NCBI RefSeq assembly: GCF_013314895.1
Contig: NZ_JABTYE010000028.1
Location: 1-64,000, forward strand
Reading direction: 5' to 3'
Source: Cupriavidus gilardii
Lineage (GTDB): Bacteria > Pseudomonadota > Gammaproteobacteria > Burkholderiales > Burkholderiaceae
Length of the DNA stretch: 64,000 bases
Both the position numbers and the translations under genes were made by a program. Of this stretch, positions 1 through 8,946 are shown piece after piece. Each line of letters starts with the position of its first letter. The stretch's first letter is position 1. The notes under the pieces are model-generated. The model saw only the letters and a program-made list of their open reading frames with translations, was not told the origin of the DNA and made no database searches.

Positions 1-207
1 GTAGTCGAAACCGCCCTGGATCGCCGGCCGGCGATTGGTCTGCATGATGCCGCGGTAGCGGTATTCGGAGGCCAGCGACAGATTGGCCGTCAGCGTGTGT
101 TCGGCGGTTTGCGCAGCGGTGGTCTGTGCGGCGGCGGGCATCGGAAGAATCAGCGCGAAGGCGGGTACGGCCAGCAGCGCCGCGGCGGCATGGTGCGATA
201 GGGTCAT
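1..207 (-). CDS. TorF family putative porin, 5' part only (runs off left edge)
   Basis: The first 69 codons of a minus-strand gene whose remainder lies outside the window. Residues 1 to about 30 form a signal peptide (MTLSHHAAAALLAVP, then an Ala-rich stretch ending in AAAQ). The mature part contains SLASEYRYRGIMQTNRRPA, which matches the N-terminal beta-strand signature of the proteobacterial TorF/Gcw_chp outer-membrane family (SxxYxxRGxxQT). These are small predicted beta-barrel proteins whose substrates are mostly unknown. The ATG at 207 is the only start that gives the signal peptide. A KdpE-box-like sequence lies 78 bp upstream of it, suggesting regulation with the adjacent kdp operon (inference). 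Confidence 0.75.
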   Translation of the reverse strand, partial: MTLSHHAAAALLAVPAFALILPMPAAAQTTAAQTAEHTLTANLSLASEYRYRGIMQTNRRPAIQGGFDY

Positions 208-284
208 GGCAATCGTGACGAAGTACGAGAAGAGATCAAAGTGAACGGTCCCGCTGGGGACCCTCGCCACGATAGAGGGGCACG

Positions 285-301
285 CGTAAAAACGGTGTCA
301 A
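285..301 (-). promoter_or_regulatory. KdpE-box-like sequence upstream of the TorF-type gene
   Basis: On the minus strand this reads TTGACACCGTTTTTACG. It matches 13 of 17 positions of the box in front of the kdp operon (9191-9207, TTTATACCTTCTTTACG), which itself resembles the E. coli KdpE site TTTATACTTTTTTTACA as I recall it. Orientation and distance to the start codon (78 bp) are the same as for the kdp leader ORF. The 5' six bases also match a sigma-70 -35 hexamer, but no good -10 is found 16-18 bp downstream, as would suit an activator-dependent promoter. No gene is seen in 208-359. Confidence 0.45.
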
Positions 302-359
302 AAGCCTCGGTCCGCGCATGCGAACGGCGTAAAGGCACGCCGCCGCAGATCGCACGCGC

Positions 360-1055
360 TCACCCAGCGAAGCGATAGCCGATGCCGGTCTCGGTCAGCA
401 GATGAACGGGCTGCGCGGGATCGCGCTCGAGCTTGTGGCGCAGATGGCCCATGTAGACGCGCAGGTACTGGCTGCTCTCCGACTGCGACGGCCCCCATAC
501 CTCGCGCAGCAGTTCGCGATGCGTCATCACCTTGCCGCGGTGGGCGATCAGCACCGACAGCAGGCGATACTCGATCGGCGTCAGATGCACCGGCTGCCCC
601 GCGCGCGTGATCACGCGATTGGCCAGGTCCACCTGCACGTCGCCGAAGGCGACCAGGTGGCTGCCCTGCGGATTGGCCCGGGCATGCCGGCGCAGCAGCA
701 CGCGCACGCGCGCCACCATCTCGCCCACGCCGAACGGCTTGGTCAGATAGTCGTCGGCGCCGCCGTCGAGCGCAACGATCTTGTCGGCTTCGTCGCTGCG
801 CGCGGACAGCACCAGGATCGGCACCTGGGTCCAGCTCCGCATCTCGCGGATCAGCTGGACGCCATCGCCGTCGGGCAGGCCGAGATCGAGGATCACCAGA
901 TCGGGCTGCCGCGTGCCGGCGTCGATCAGCCCCCGCTTCAGCGTCTCGGCCTCATGTACGGTGCAGCCCTCGGCCTCGAGCGTCGTCCGCACGAAACGCC
1001 GGATATGCGGCTCGTCTTCGACCAGCAGCACCGTTGGAGAGAATTCGAATGGCAT
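360..1055 (-). CDS. kdpE: KdpE, response regulator of the potassium transport operon
   Basis: 231-residue OmpR/PhoB-type response regulator. The receiver domain is at residues 8-120 with the acidic pair E13-D14, phosphoacceptor D57 (LVILDLGLPDGDG) and the conserved Lys near residue 106 (LTKPF). The C-terminal winged-helix DNA-binding domain (about 130-230) includes LTPIEYRLLSVL and the recognition-helix region SQYLRVYMGHLRHKLE. It is the partner of the adjacent sensor kinase KdpD and activates kdpFABC when potassium is scarce or turgor demand is high. It starts 39 bp after kdpD ends, so kdpD-kdpE are probably co-transcribed. Length and domain order are normal for the family. Confidence 0.95.
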   Translation of the reverse strand: MPFEFSPTVLLVEDEPHIRRFVRTTLEAEGCTVHEAETLKRGLIDAGTRQPDLVILDLGLPDGDGVQLIREMRSWTQVPILVLSARSDEADKIVALDGGADDYLTKPFGVGEMVARVRVLLRRHARANPQGSHLVAFGDVQVDLANRVITRAGQPVHLTPIEYRLLSVLIAHRGKVMTHRELLREVWGPSQSESSQYLRVYMGHLRHKLERDPAQPVHLLTETGIGYRFAG

Positions 1056-1094
1056 GACGGGTGATTTTCCTTCCGATCGATCGGGTGCCCCGGC

Positions 1095-3998
1095 TCAGGG
1101 GCGCTGCGCCTCGGGCTCGGCCTCCACGGCCGGCGGATTGCCGCGAGGCAACGCGACCACGAAGCGTGCTCCGGGCCCATGCAAGGCTTGCCGCTCCGTG
1201 GACAGCGCCGGTTCGACCCAGATGTGTCCACCATGCGCGTGCGTGATCGCCTCGCAGACAGCGAGCCCCAGACCGACGCCCGTCGTGGCCGACTCGCGCT
1301 GTCCGCGCGTGAACTTTTCGAAGATCTGCCGCTCCTTGCCGGCCGGCACGCCCGGGCCCTCGTCCTCCACAATGATGCGGATCTCGTTGTCGCGGGCCTC
1401 GGCGGACAGGCGGATCGTGGTTCCGGCCGGCGCGTACTTGCCCGCGTTCTCCAGCAGATTGCACAGCACGCGCTCGATCAGCACGGCATCGCATTCGACC
1501 AGCGGCACGCCAGACAGGTCGGCCACCACGATGTGATGCCGCGACAGCGCCTCGCGCATCGCTGCCAGGCTCGATCCGACCAGCTCCTCGACCGACTGCC
1601 ACGCGCGGTTCATCCGCACGTCGTGGCTTTGCAGCCTCGCCATGTCGAGCAGGTTGACCACCATGGTCCGCATCCGCTGCGCCTGCTCCAGCATCGCGGC
1701 GGCGGTATCGGCGACCGGTGGCGCCAGCGGCGGCTCGGTTCGCCGCAGCGTCTCGGCCATGCCGATCAGGCTCGTCAGCGGCGTGCGCAGGTCGTGCGAT
1801 ACGGCGGCCAGCAGCGAACTGCGCAGCCGCTCCGACTCCATCGACAGCAGGGCCTGCTGCGCGACCTCGACATAGTGCAGCCGCTCGATGGCGATCGCGA
1901 TCAGCGTGCAGAACGCGTCCACCTGACGCCGCAGCGCCGGCTGCGCGAACGCGCGCCATGCGGTGGGCTCCACCGCCAGCACGCCGCGCGTGCGCATCGG
2001 CGCCTTCAGCGGCAGATAGAGCACGGTGCTGCCGGGCAGCGTGTGCGTGCCCGTGCCGGCGGGCTGGCCATGGTCGAACACCCATTGCGCCAGCACGCGG
2101 TCGATCGAATCGGTGCGCGCGGCGGTGTCCTGCTGCCCGGGGTCCGTCACCGGCGGCAGCAGCTTGCCGTCGGGCGACGTCAGGAAGAACGCGGAATTGG
2201 CGTCGAAGGCCGCCCGCAGGAAGCGGCTGCCGATCGGTACGATCTGGTCCAGCGTCAGCGCCGACGACAACTCGCGCGCGAGCTCGTACAGCGTGCGCGC
2301 ATCGGTCTCGCGCCGCACCGCGAGCTGCGCCTGCTCGCGCAGCCCCGCGGTCAGCTGGCCGATCACCAGGCCGACCGACAGCAGCACCACAAAGGTCAGC
2401 AGGTACTGCACGTCGGTGACGGCGAACGACAGCCGCGGCGGCACGAAGAAGAAGTCGAACGCGGCGACCGACAGCACCGACGCCAATGCCGCCGGCCCGC
2501 GGCCATGCCGCAGCGCGACGCCCATCACCGCGGCGAGAAACAGCATCGCGATATTGACCACGTCGAACCACGGCGTGGCCAGCGCCGACAGCGCCGAGGC
2601 GCCGGCGCACCAGAGCACGGCCCACAGATAGTCGCGCCGCCCGGCGCCATCGGTGCCGGCCTCGGCCACCTGGTCTGCGGCATCGTGGCGCGGCCGCAGG
2701 TCGGCGCGCGTGGTATCGGCGGCCACGCGGATGATGTCGATCTCGGGGCAGCCGATGGCGAGCGCGTCGGCGAAGCTGCGCCGACCGAACCATGCCGCCG
2801 GCGCACCGATCAGCGGCGACAGCCCCAGGGCCAGCAGCGAACGCGCGCGCTCGGCCAGCGAGGCGCCGCCACGGCGCCATTCGCCCGGCGCGCGCCCGAT
2901 CAGCACCTTGGTCAGATTGTGGCGCCGCGCATAGCCGGCCACCGCCTGCACCATGTCTGCGCCGGCGAGCGTCTCGGTGCGCGCGCCCAATTGCTCTGCC
3001 ATCCGCATCGCCTCCTCGAGCCGGACCCGGGCCCGTTCCGATGGCGGCGCCAGCCGCGGCGTGGCGACCGTCACCACATGCCAGTCGCAATCGAGTTGCC
3101 CCGCCAGCCGGCGCGCGCTCTTGACGACCTGCGCGGCATCGTCGCCGCTGCCGATGCAGGCAAGCACCGCCTCGCGCGTGCGCCATACCGGCTGCACCGG
3201 TTCGGACTGCCGCCACGCGCGAACATCATGATCGACGCGCTCGGCGGTGCGGCGCAGCGCCAGCTCGCGCAGCGCGATCAGATTGCCCTTGCGGAAAAAA
3301 TGGCGCGCGGCATGGCGCGCCTGCTCGGGCAGGTAGACCCTGCCTTCCTTCAGCCGGCGCAGCAATTCGTCGGCCGGCAGGTCCACCAGCACGACCTCGT
3401 CGGCGCCGTCGAACACGGCGTCGGGCACGGTCTCCCAGACGCGTATTCCAGTGATGCCGCCGACCGCTTCGTTCAGGCTGTCCAGGTGCTGGACGTTGAC
3501 GGTCGTCCAGACGTCGATGCCGGCGGCACGCAGCTCCTGGATGTCCTGCCACCGCTTGGGATGGCGGCTGCCTGGCGCATTCGAATGCGCCAGCTCGTCG
3601 ACCAGGATCAGCGCGGGATGGCGCGCCAGCGCGCCGTCGAGATCGAATTCCTGCAGCACGCGGCCGCGGTAGGGCACGTCGCGCATCGGCAGCCGCTCCA
3701 GCCCGGCCAGCAGCGCCTCGGTCTCGGCGCGGCCATGGGTCTCCACCACGCCGATCGCCACATCGGTGCCTTGCGCGATGGCTGCCCTTGCCGCGGTCAG
3801 CATCGCGAAGGTCTTGCCCACGCCGGCCGACGCGCCGAAATATAGGCGCAGCTTGCCGCGCGCGGCCCGCTCGCCCTCCTGCTGGACGATCTGCAGCAGG
3901 GCGTCGGGATCGGCGCGCGCACCGGCATCGCGCAATTCGGCTGCGGTCATCGGCAATTCAACCGGGCTGGGCCAAGGCAAGGACAAGGGGAAGGCCAT
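1095..3998 (-). CDS. kdpD: KdpD, potassium/turgor sensor histidine kinase
   Basis: 967 residues. The N-terminal KdpD domain carries a Walker A (FGASAGVGKT) and the family stretch around LVDELAHSN. A universal-stress-protein domain, four closely spaced membrane segments (around DYLWAVLWCAGASALSALAT to LLTFVVLLSVGLVIGQL), a GAF-like region, then the kinase core follow, with H-box SHDLRTPLTSL, N-box NLLENAGKYAP and G-boxes DEGPGVP and GVGLGLAV. It phosphorylates KdpE, and the N-terminal part also binds Kdp regulators in E. coli. It is about 70 residues longer than E. coli KdpD, partly at the N-terminus. A second ATG at 3950 (MTAAELRD) is a credible alternative start. Neither start has a clear Shine-Dalgarno sequence. 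Confidence 0.95.
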   Translation of the reverse strand: MAFPLSLPWPSPVELPMTAAELRDAGARADPDALLQIVQQEGERAARGKLRLYFGASAGVGKTFAMLTAARAAIAQGTDVAIGVVETHGRAETEALLAGLERLPMRDVPYRGRVLQEFDLDGALARHPALILVDELAHSNAPGSRHPKRWQDIQELRAAGIDVWTTVNVQHLDSLNEAVGGITGIRVWETVPDAVFDGADEVVLVDLPADELLRRLKEGRVYLPEQARHAARHFFRKGNLIALRELALRRTAERVDHDVRAWRQSEPVQPVWRTREAVLACIGSGDDAAQVVKSARRLAGQLDCDWHVVTVATPRLAPPSERARVRLEEAMRMAEQLGARTETLAGADMVQAVAGYARRHNLTKVLIGRAPGEWRRGGASLAERARSLLALGLSPLIGAPAAWFGRRSFADALAIGCPEIDIIRVAADTTRADLRPRHDAADQVAEAGTDGAGRRDYLWAVLWCAGASALSALATPWFDVVNIAMLFLAAVMGVALRHGRGPAALASVLSVAAFDFFFVPPRLSFAVTDVQYLLTFVVLLSVGLVIGQLTAGLREQAQLAVRRETDARTLYELARELSSALTLDQIVPIGSRFLRAAFDANSAFFLTSPDGKLLPPVTDPGQQDTAARTDSIDRVLAQWVFDHGQPAGTGTHTLPGSTVLYLPLKAPMRTRGVLAVEPTAWRAFAQPALRRQVDAFCTLIAIAIERLHYVEVAQQALLSMESERLRSSLLAAVSHDLRTPLTSLIGMAETLRRTEPPLAPPVADTAAAMLEQAQRMRTMVVNLLDMARLQSHDVRMNRAWQSVEELVGSSLAAMREALSRHHIVVADLSGVPLVECDAVLIERVLCNLLENAGKYAPAGTTIRLSAEARDNEIRIIVEDEGPGVPAGKERQIFEKFTRGQRESATTGVGLGLAVCEAITHAHGGHIWVEPALSTERQALHGPGARFVVALPRGNPPAVEAEPEAQRP

Positions 3999-4019
3999 TC
4001 TGCCACGGCCCGTGCCGCA

Positions 4020-4673
4020 CTACTTCGGGCCTGGCGCATTGCGGTCGACCGCATTCGGGCCGAGCGCATCGAGCGCCAGGTTCAGCCCCAGCACGTTGAC
4101 GCCGGCATCGCCCAGCACCGCCAGGGCGGGCCGATTGGTATGGGCGGCGATCAGCTGGCGTACCTGCTCCAGCGGCAGGCCCCGCGCGCGGGCGACGCGC
4201 GCCGCCTGATACTCGGCCGCAGCCGGGCTGATATGCGGATCCAGGCCGCTGCCCGAGGCGGTGACGAGGTCCACCGGCACCGGCGCCGTGTTGCCCGGGT
4301 CGGCGGTGCGCAGCGCCTCGATGCGCGCGCGCGCCGCGTCGGCCAGCGCCGGATTGCTCGGGCCGAAATTCGAGCCGCCCGAGGCCGCCGCGTTGTAGGG
4401 CATCGGCGCCGTGGCGGACAGCCGGCCCCAGAAATAGCGCGGTTCGGAGAACGGCTGCCCGATCAGCGCCGAACCGATGGTCCTGCCATCCTTGACGATC
4501 AGCGAGCCGGCCGCCTGATGGGGAAACAGGCCCTGGGCGAGGCCGGTGACGACGGCCGGATACAGCAGGCCGGTCAGCACCGACAGCGCGACGAAGACGG
4601 TCAGCAGCGGGCGCAGCAGGCCCGGTTGCGGTGCGGGGACGAACGCGGCCTGCGGCGATGCGTTGGTGTTCAT
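4020..4673 (-). CDS. kdpC: KdpC, subunit of the K+-transporting P-type ATPase
   Basis: 217 residues. One N-terminal membrane helix (LLRPLLTVFVALSVLTGLLY, about residues 20-42), then the periplasmic KdpC domain with the family stretches IGQPFSEPRYFWGRLSAT, SGGSNFGPSNPAL, SGSGLDPHIS and the C-terminal LNLALD. KdpC stabilises the KdpAB complex and is thought to raise potassium affinity at the channel entrance. It is separated from kdpB by an unusually long 86-bp gap that is largely made of 8-bp repeats, and followed 21 bp later by kdpD. Confidence 0.95.
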   Translation of the reverse strand: MNTNASPQAAFVPAPQPGLLRPLLTVFVALSVLTGLLYPAVVTGLAQGLFPHQAAGSLIVKDGRTIGSALIGQPFSEPRYFWGRLSATAPMPYNAAASGGSNFGPSNPALADAARARIEALRTADPGNTAPVPVDLVTASGSGLDPHISPAAAEYQAARVARARGLPLEQVRQLIAAHTNRPALAVLGDAGVNVLGLNLALDALGPNAVDRNAPGPK

Positions 4674-4698
4674 GATGGTCGATGTCCTTGTGTGGTTC

Positions 4699-4746
4699 GG
4701 TGATCCGATGGTCCGGTGACTCGGTGGCTCGGTGGCTCGGTGACGC
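4699..4746. repeat. Six imperfect 8-bp tandem repeats in the kdpB-kdpC gap
   Basis: Plus-strand units in order: GGTGATCC, GATGGTCC, GGTGACTC, GGTGGCTC, GGTGGCTC, GGTGACGC. They fill most of the 86-bp untranslated spacer between kdpB (stop at 4760) and kdpC (start at 4673). In the mRNA they give a C/A-rich tract (GAGCCACC-like units) just ahead of kdpC. Confidence 0.8.
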
Positions 4747-4759
4747 CGCGCCCCTGCAA

Positions 4760-6958
4760 TCAGACCCAGCCCAGCAGCGTCAGCAGCATGTCGATCAGCT
4801 TGATGCCGGCGAACGGCACCAGGATGCCGCCGAGGCCGTAGACCAGCAGGTTCCGGCGCAGCAGCGCCGCGGCACCCAGCGGCCGGTAAGCCACGCCCTT
4901 CAGCGCCAGCGGAATCAGCACGACGATGATCAGCGCGTTGAAGATCACCGCGGACAGGATTGCCGACGCCGGCGTGGACAGCCCCATCACGTTCAGCAAT
5001 GCCAGCTGCGGGTAGGTCGAGGCGAAGGCGGCCGGAATGATGGCGAAGTACTTGGCGATGTCGTTGGCCACGCTGAAGGTGGTCAGCGAGCCGCGCGTCA
5101 TCAGCATCTGCTTGCCGATCTCGACGATCTCGATCAGCTTGGTCGGATTGCTGTCGAGGTCGACCATGTTGCCGGCCTCCTTGGCGGCCTGCGTGCCGCT
5201 GTTCATCGCCACCGCGACGTCGGCCTGGGCCAGCGCCGGCGCGTCGTTGGTGCCGTCGCCGGTCATCGCCACCAGCCTGCCTTCGGCCTGGTACTGGCGG
5301 ATCAGCTTCAGCTTGGCCTCGGGTGTGGCCTCGGCCAGGTAGTCGTCGACGCCGGCCTCGGCGGCAATCGAGGCCGCGGTCAGGCGGTTGTCGCCGGTGA
5401 TCATCACGGTCTTGATGCCCATCTTGCGCAGCTCGCCGAAACGCTCGCGGATGCCGGTCTTGACGACGTCCTTCAGCTCGATCACGCCGAGCACGCGAAT
5501 ATCGCCACCGTGCTCGCTGCCGTGCTCGTCCGCCACGACCAGCGGCGTGCTGCCGGCGCGCGCGACCTCCTCCACCGCCTGCGCCACCGCGTCGGGAAAC
5601 TTGCCGGCGCGCTCGGTCACGTAGCGGCGCACGGCATCGGCGGCGCCCTTGCGGACGTGGCGCGGCACGCCGTTCTCGTGCAGGTCCACGCCGCTCATCC
5701 GCGTCTGCGCGGTGAAGGGCACGAAGCTGGCATTGCGCTGCGCCACGTCCGACGTGCGCCACTGCGCCTGCTGGCGGGCCAGCGCGACGATGCTGCGCCC
5801 TTCCGGCGTGTCGTCGGCCAGCGACGACAGCCACGCTGCCTCCGCCAGCCGGGCCGGGGCCACGCCCGGTGCGGCGATGAAGCGCGAGGCCTGGCGATTG
5901 CCATGCGTGATGGTGCCGGTCTTGTCGAGCAGCAGCACGTCGACGTCGCCCGCCGCTTCCACCGCGCGTCCGGAAGTGGCAATCACGTTCGCCGCCATCA
6001 TCCGGCTCATGCCGGCCACGCCGATCGCGGACAGCAGGCCGCCGATCGTGGTCGGGATCAGGCAGACTAGCAGCGCCACCAGCACGGTGACGGTCACCGG
6101 CACGCCGGCCTTGGCCACCAGCGCGCTGTAGACGGAGAACGGCTGCAGCGTCGCCGTGGCGAGCAGCAGCACGATGGTCAGGCCCACCAGCAGGATGGTC
6201 AGCGCCAGCTCGTTGGGCGTCTTCTGGCGCTTCGCGCCTTCGACCATCGTGATCATCCGATCGATGAAGCTTTCCCCCGGATTCGCGGTGATGCGCACCA
6301 CGATCCAGTCGGACAGCACGCGCGTGCCGCCGGTCACCGACGAGAAGTCGCCGCCCGATTCGCGGATCACCGGCGCCGATTCGCCGGTGATCGCGCTTTC
6401 GTCGACCGACGCGACCCCATCGATCACCTCCCCATCGCCGGGAATCATCTCGCCGGCCTCGACCAGCACCACATCGCCGCGGCGCAGCGCCGTGGCCGCG
6501 CGCGACTCCGTCGCGCTGCCGCGCCGGCCGTCCTTCAGTACACGGGCGGTCACCGTCGTGCGCAGGCCGCGCAGCGCCGCCGCCTGCTGCTTGCTGCGCC
6601 CTTCGGCCAGCGCCTCGGCAAAGTTGGCGAACAGCACCGTGAACCAGAGCCAGACCGACACGGCGAGGATGAAGCCGGGGCTTTCGCTGCCAGAGGACGC
6701 TGGCGCAAAGGCGGCGCGCAGGAACAGCACCGTGGTCAGGATGCTGCCGGCATAGACGACGAACATCACCGGGTTGCGCAGCTGCTGGCGCGGCGACAGC
6801 TTCAGCAATGCCGCGATCAGCGCCGGCTTCAGCAGCTGCGGCGCCAGCATGCCGCGCGCCGGGGCGCGCTCGGGAAGGGCCGAACGGCGTTCGGCCTGCG
6901 GCGCGCCGGCCGCGGGACTGCCAATCCTGGCCACGTTGGCCTTCGATTCTTGTTGCAT
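4760..6958 (-). CDS. kdpB: KdpB, catalytic subunit of the K+-transporting P-type ATPase
   Basis: 732-residue P-type ATPase. The actuator loop has TGES at residues 191-194. The phosphorylation motif is DKTGTIT with the phosphorylated Asp at residue 345. The nucleotide domain and hinge motif (MTGDGTNDAPAL) follow, then C-terminal membrane helices. It hydrolyses ATP to drive potassium that enters through KdpA. A Shine-Dalgarno GGAG lies five bases upstream of the ATG. The first 35 residues (QESKANVARIG..., Ala/Arg-rich) extend beyond the E. coli protein. Everything else is typical in length and motifs. Confidence 0.97.
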   Translation of the reverse strand: MQQESKANVARIGSPAAGAPQAERRSALPERAPARGMLAPQLLKPALIAALLKLSPRQQLRNPVMFVVYAGSILTTVLFLRAAFAPASSGSESPGFILAVSVWLWFTVLFANFAEALAEGRSKQQAAALRGLRTTVTARVLKDGRRGSATESRAATALRRGDVVLVEAGEMIPGDGEVIDGVASVDESAITGESAPVIRESGGDFSSVTGGTRVLSDWIVVRITANPGESFIDRMITMVEGAKRQKTPNELALTILLVGLTIVLLLATATLQPFSVYSALVAKAGVPVTVTVLVALLVCLIPTTIGGLLSAIGVAGMSRMMAANVIATSGRAVEAAGDVDVLLLDKTGTITHGNRQASRFIAAPGVAPARLAEAAWLSSLADDTPEGRSIVALARQQAQWRTSDVAQRNASFVPFTAQTRMSGVDLHENGVPRHVRKGAADAVRRYVTERAGKFPDAVAQAVEEVARAGSTPLVVADEHGSEHGGDIRVLGVIELKDVVKTGIRERFGELRKMGIKTVMITGDNRLTAASIAAEAGVDDYLAEATPEAKLKLIRQYQAEGRLVAMTGDGTNDAPALAQADVAVAMNSGTQAAKEAGNMVDLDSNPTKLIEIVEIGKQMLMTRGSLTTFSVANDIAKYFAIIPAAFASTYPQLALLNVMGLSTPASAILSAVIFNALIIVVLIPLALKGVAYRPLGAAALLRRNLLVYGLGGILVPFAGIKLIDMLLTLLGWV

Positions 6959-7048
6959 GGGATCTCCGCAGTGCGCTAGAGAAAATGGGGGGACGCCAGC
7001 GCGAACAGCATCGGCACGGCGTCCATTGTCATGACGGGATCGGACGGC

Positions 7049-8857
7049 TCATCGAACGACGGCGCCCTGCAGTTGCTCGGCAACCGGCCCGAGGGCGAGC
7101 GACGGCACATAGGTCAGGGCCCCGACCAGCAACACCGTGCCGACCAGCAGCACGACGAACAGCGGCCCGTGCGTGGGCATGGTGCCGGCGCCCGCGGGCA
7201 CGCGCTTCTTTGCCGCGAGAGTGCCGGCCATCGCAAGGACGGGGATGATGATCCAGAAGCGGCCGAACCACATCGCCACCGCGAGCAGCGTGTTGTAGAA
7301 CGGCGTGTTCGCGGACAGCCCGGCGAACGCACTGCCGTTGTTGTTGGCGGCCGAGGACAGCGCGTACAGGATCTCCGAGAACCCGTGCGTGCCGGGGTTC
7401 AGCACGCCGGCGCGGCCGGCATCGGCCATCACCGCCACCGCGGTGCCCAGCAACACCAGCAACGGCGTGACCAGGATCACGACCGCGGCCATCTTCATCT
7501 CGTAGGCCTCGATCTTCTTGCCGAGATATTCGGGCGTGCGGCCGATCATCAGGCCAGCGATGAACACGGCCAGCACCGCATACACCAGCATGCCGTACAG
7601 GCCCGAGCCGACGCCGCCGAACACGACCTCGCCAAGCTGCATCAGCAGCATCGGCACCAGTCCGCCAATCGCGGTGAACGAATCGTGCATCGCATTGACG
7701 GCCCCGCACGACGCCGCGGTGGTGACCGTGGCGAACAGCGCCGATGCCGCCAGGCCGAAGCGCGTTTCCTTGCCTTCCATATTGCCGCCGTCCTGCCAGG
7801 CCGAGGCGAGGCTGTCCACCGGCAATCCCGACAGCGCGGGGTTGACCTGCTGCTCGGCCAGCGCCGCCACGCACGCCATCGCGACGAAAATCACGGCCAT
7901 CGATGCCAGCACGGCGATGCCCTGGCGGCGGTCGCCGACCATCTCGCCAAAGGTGAAGCACAGCGCGGCGGGGATCAGGAAAATCGCCAGCATCTCGATC
8001 AGGTTCGCCAGTGCGGTCGGGTTCTCGAACGGATGCGCCGAGTTGGCGTTGAAGAAGCCGCCGCCGTTGGTGCCCAGCATCTTGATCGCTTCCTGCGACG
8101 CGACCGGGCCCATGGCCAGCGTCTGCTGGTCCGTGCGGACCCGCTCGGCAACAGGCCGGCCCTCGGTGTCCAGTACCGGCTGCCCTGCGGCATCGGTCCG
8201 CGGCACCGTGTATTCGACCGCGGACGCCATCGACACCGGCTTGTAGGCGTCGAAGTTCTGGATCACGCCCTGGCTGGCCAGGGCCAGCGCGATGACCGTG
8301 GCGATCGGCATCAGCACATAGAGCGTGGTCCGGGTCATGTCGACCCAGAAGTTGCCGATGGTCGCCGCGCTCTGCCGCGCAAAGCCGCGGATCAGCGCAA
8401 ACACCACCGCGATGCCGGTCGCCGCCGACACGAAGTTCTGCACGGTCAGGCCCAGCATCTGCGTCAGATAGGCCATTGTCGATTCGCCGGCATAGCCCTG
8501 CCAGTTGGTGTTGGCGACAAAGCTGATCGCCGTGTTGAACGCGGAGTCGGGCGACACCGGGCCGAAGCCCTGGGGATTGAGCGGGAGCACGCCCTGCAGC
8601 CGCTGCAGGCCATAGACGACCGCCACGCCCAGCACGTTGAACGCGAGCACGGCAATGGCATACCGCTGCCAGCCCATCTCGGTATCGGCGCGCAGGCCCG
8701 CGGCGCGATAGAGCAGGCGTTCGACGGGCCGTCCCCATGCGGTCAATGCGTATTGGCCGTCCTCGACGGCGCGGCGCAGATAGCGTCCGACCACCGGCGC
8801 CAGCGCCATCAGGATGGCGAGAAACAGGGCCAGCAGGCCCATGAACTGCGTGGTCAT
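7049..8857 (-). CDS. kdpA: KdpA, potassium-translocating subunit
   Basis: 602-residue polytopic protein of the SKT superfamily. The four selectivity-filter regions are visible: NTNWQGYAGE, TNGGGFFNANSAHPFENP, SCGAVNAMHDSFT and SAANNNGSAFAG. It forms the K+ channel-like pore of the KdpFABC complex in the inner membrane. The ATG overlaps the stop codon of kdpF (ATGA at 8857-8854 on the minus strand), with GGAG upstream, so the two genes are translationally coupled. Confidence 0.97.
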   Translation of the reverse strand: MTTQFMGLLALFLAILMALAPVVGRYLRRAVEDGQYALTAWGRPVERLLYRAAGLRADTEMGWQRYAIAVLAFNVLGVAVVYGLQRLQGVLPLNPQGFGPVSPDSAFNTAISFVANTNWQGYAGESTMAYLTQMLGLTVQNFVSAATGIAVVFALIRGFARQSAATIGNFWVDMTRTTLYVLMPIATVIALALASQGVIQNFDAYKPVSMASAVEYTVPRTDAAGQPVLDTEGRPVAERVRTDQQTLAMGPVASQEAIKMLGTNGGGFFNANSAHPFENPTALANLIEMLAIFLIPAALCFTFGEMVGDRRQGIAVLASMAVIFVAMACVAALAEQQVNPALSGLPVDSLASAWQDGGNMEGKETRFGLAASALFATVTTAASCGAVNAMHDSFTAIGGLVPMLLMQLGEVVFGGVGSGLYGMLVYAVLAVFIAGLMIGRTPEYLGKKIEAYEMKMAAVVILVTPLLVLLGTAVAVMADAGRAGVLNPGTHGFSEILYALSSAANNNGSAFAGLSANTPFYNTLLAVAMWFGRFWIIIPVLAMAGTLAAKKRVPAGAGTMPTHGPLFVVLLVGTVLLVGALTYVPSLALGPVAEQLQGAVVR

Positions 8858-8946
8858 CAGAATTTCTCCGGGCGCAGCAGCGCGATCAGCAGATAGAGGA
8901 AAATGCCTGCAGCCATCGCCGCAGCCAGCAGATCGGTCCAGTTCAT
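8857..8946 (-). CDS. kdpF: KdpF, small membrane subunit of the Kdp complex
   Basis: 29 residues, a single membrane helix (LLAAAMAAGIFLYLLIALLRPEKF) ending in the RPE-F signature typical of KdpF, which stabilises the KdpABC complex. Its stop overlaps the kdpA start. Its own ATG overlaps the stop of a still smaller upstream ORF in the same ATGA arrangement. A strong Shine-Dalgarno (AGGGGG) lies just upstream, inside the end of that ORF. Confidence 0.93.
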   Translation of the reverse strand: MNWTDLLAAAMAAGIFLYLLIALLRPEKF

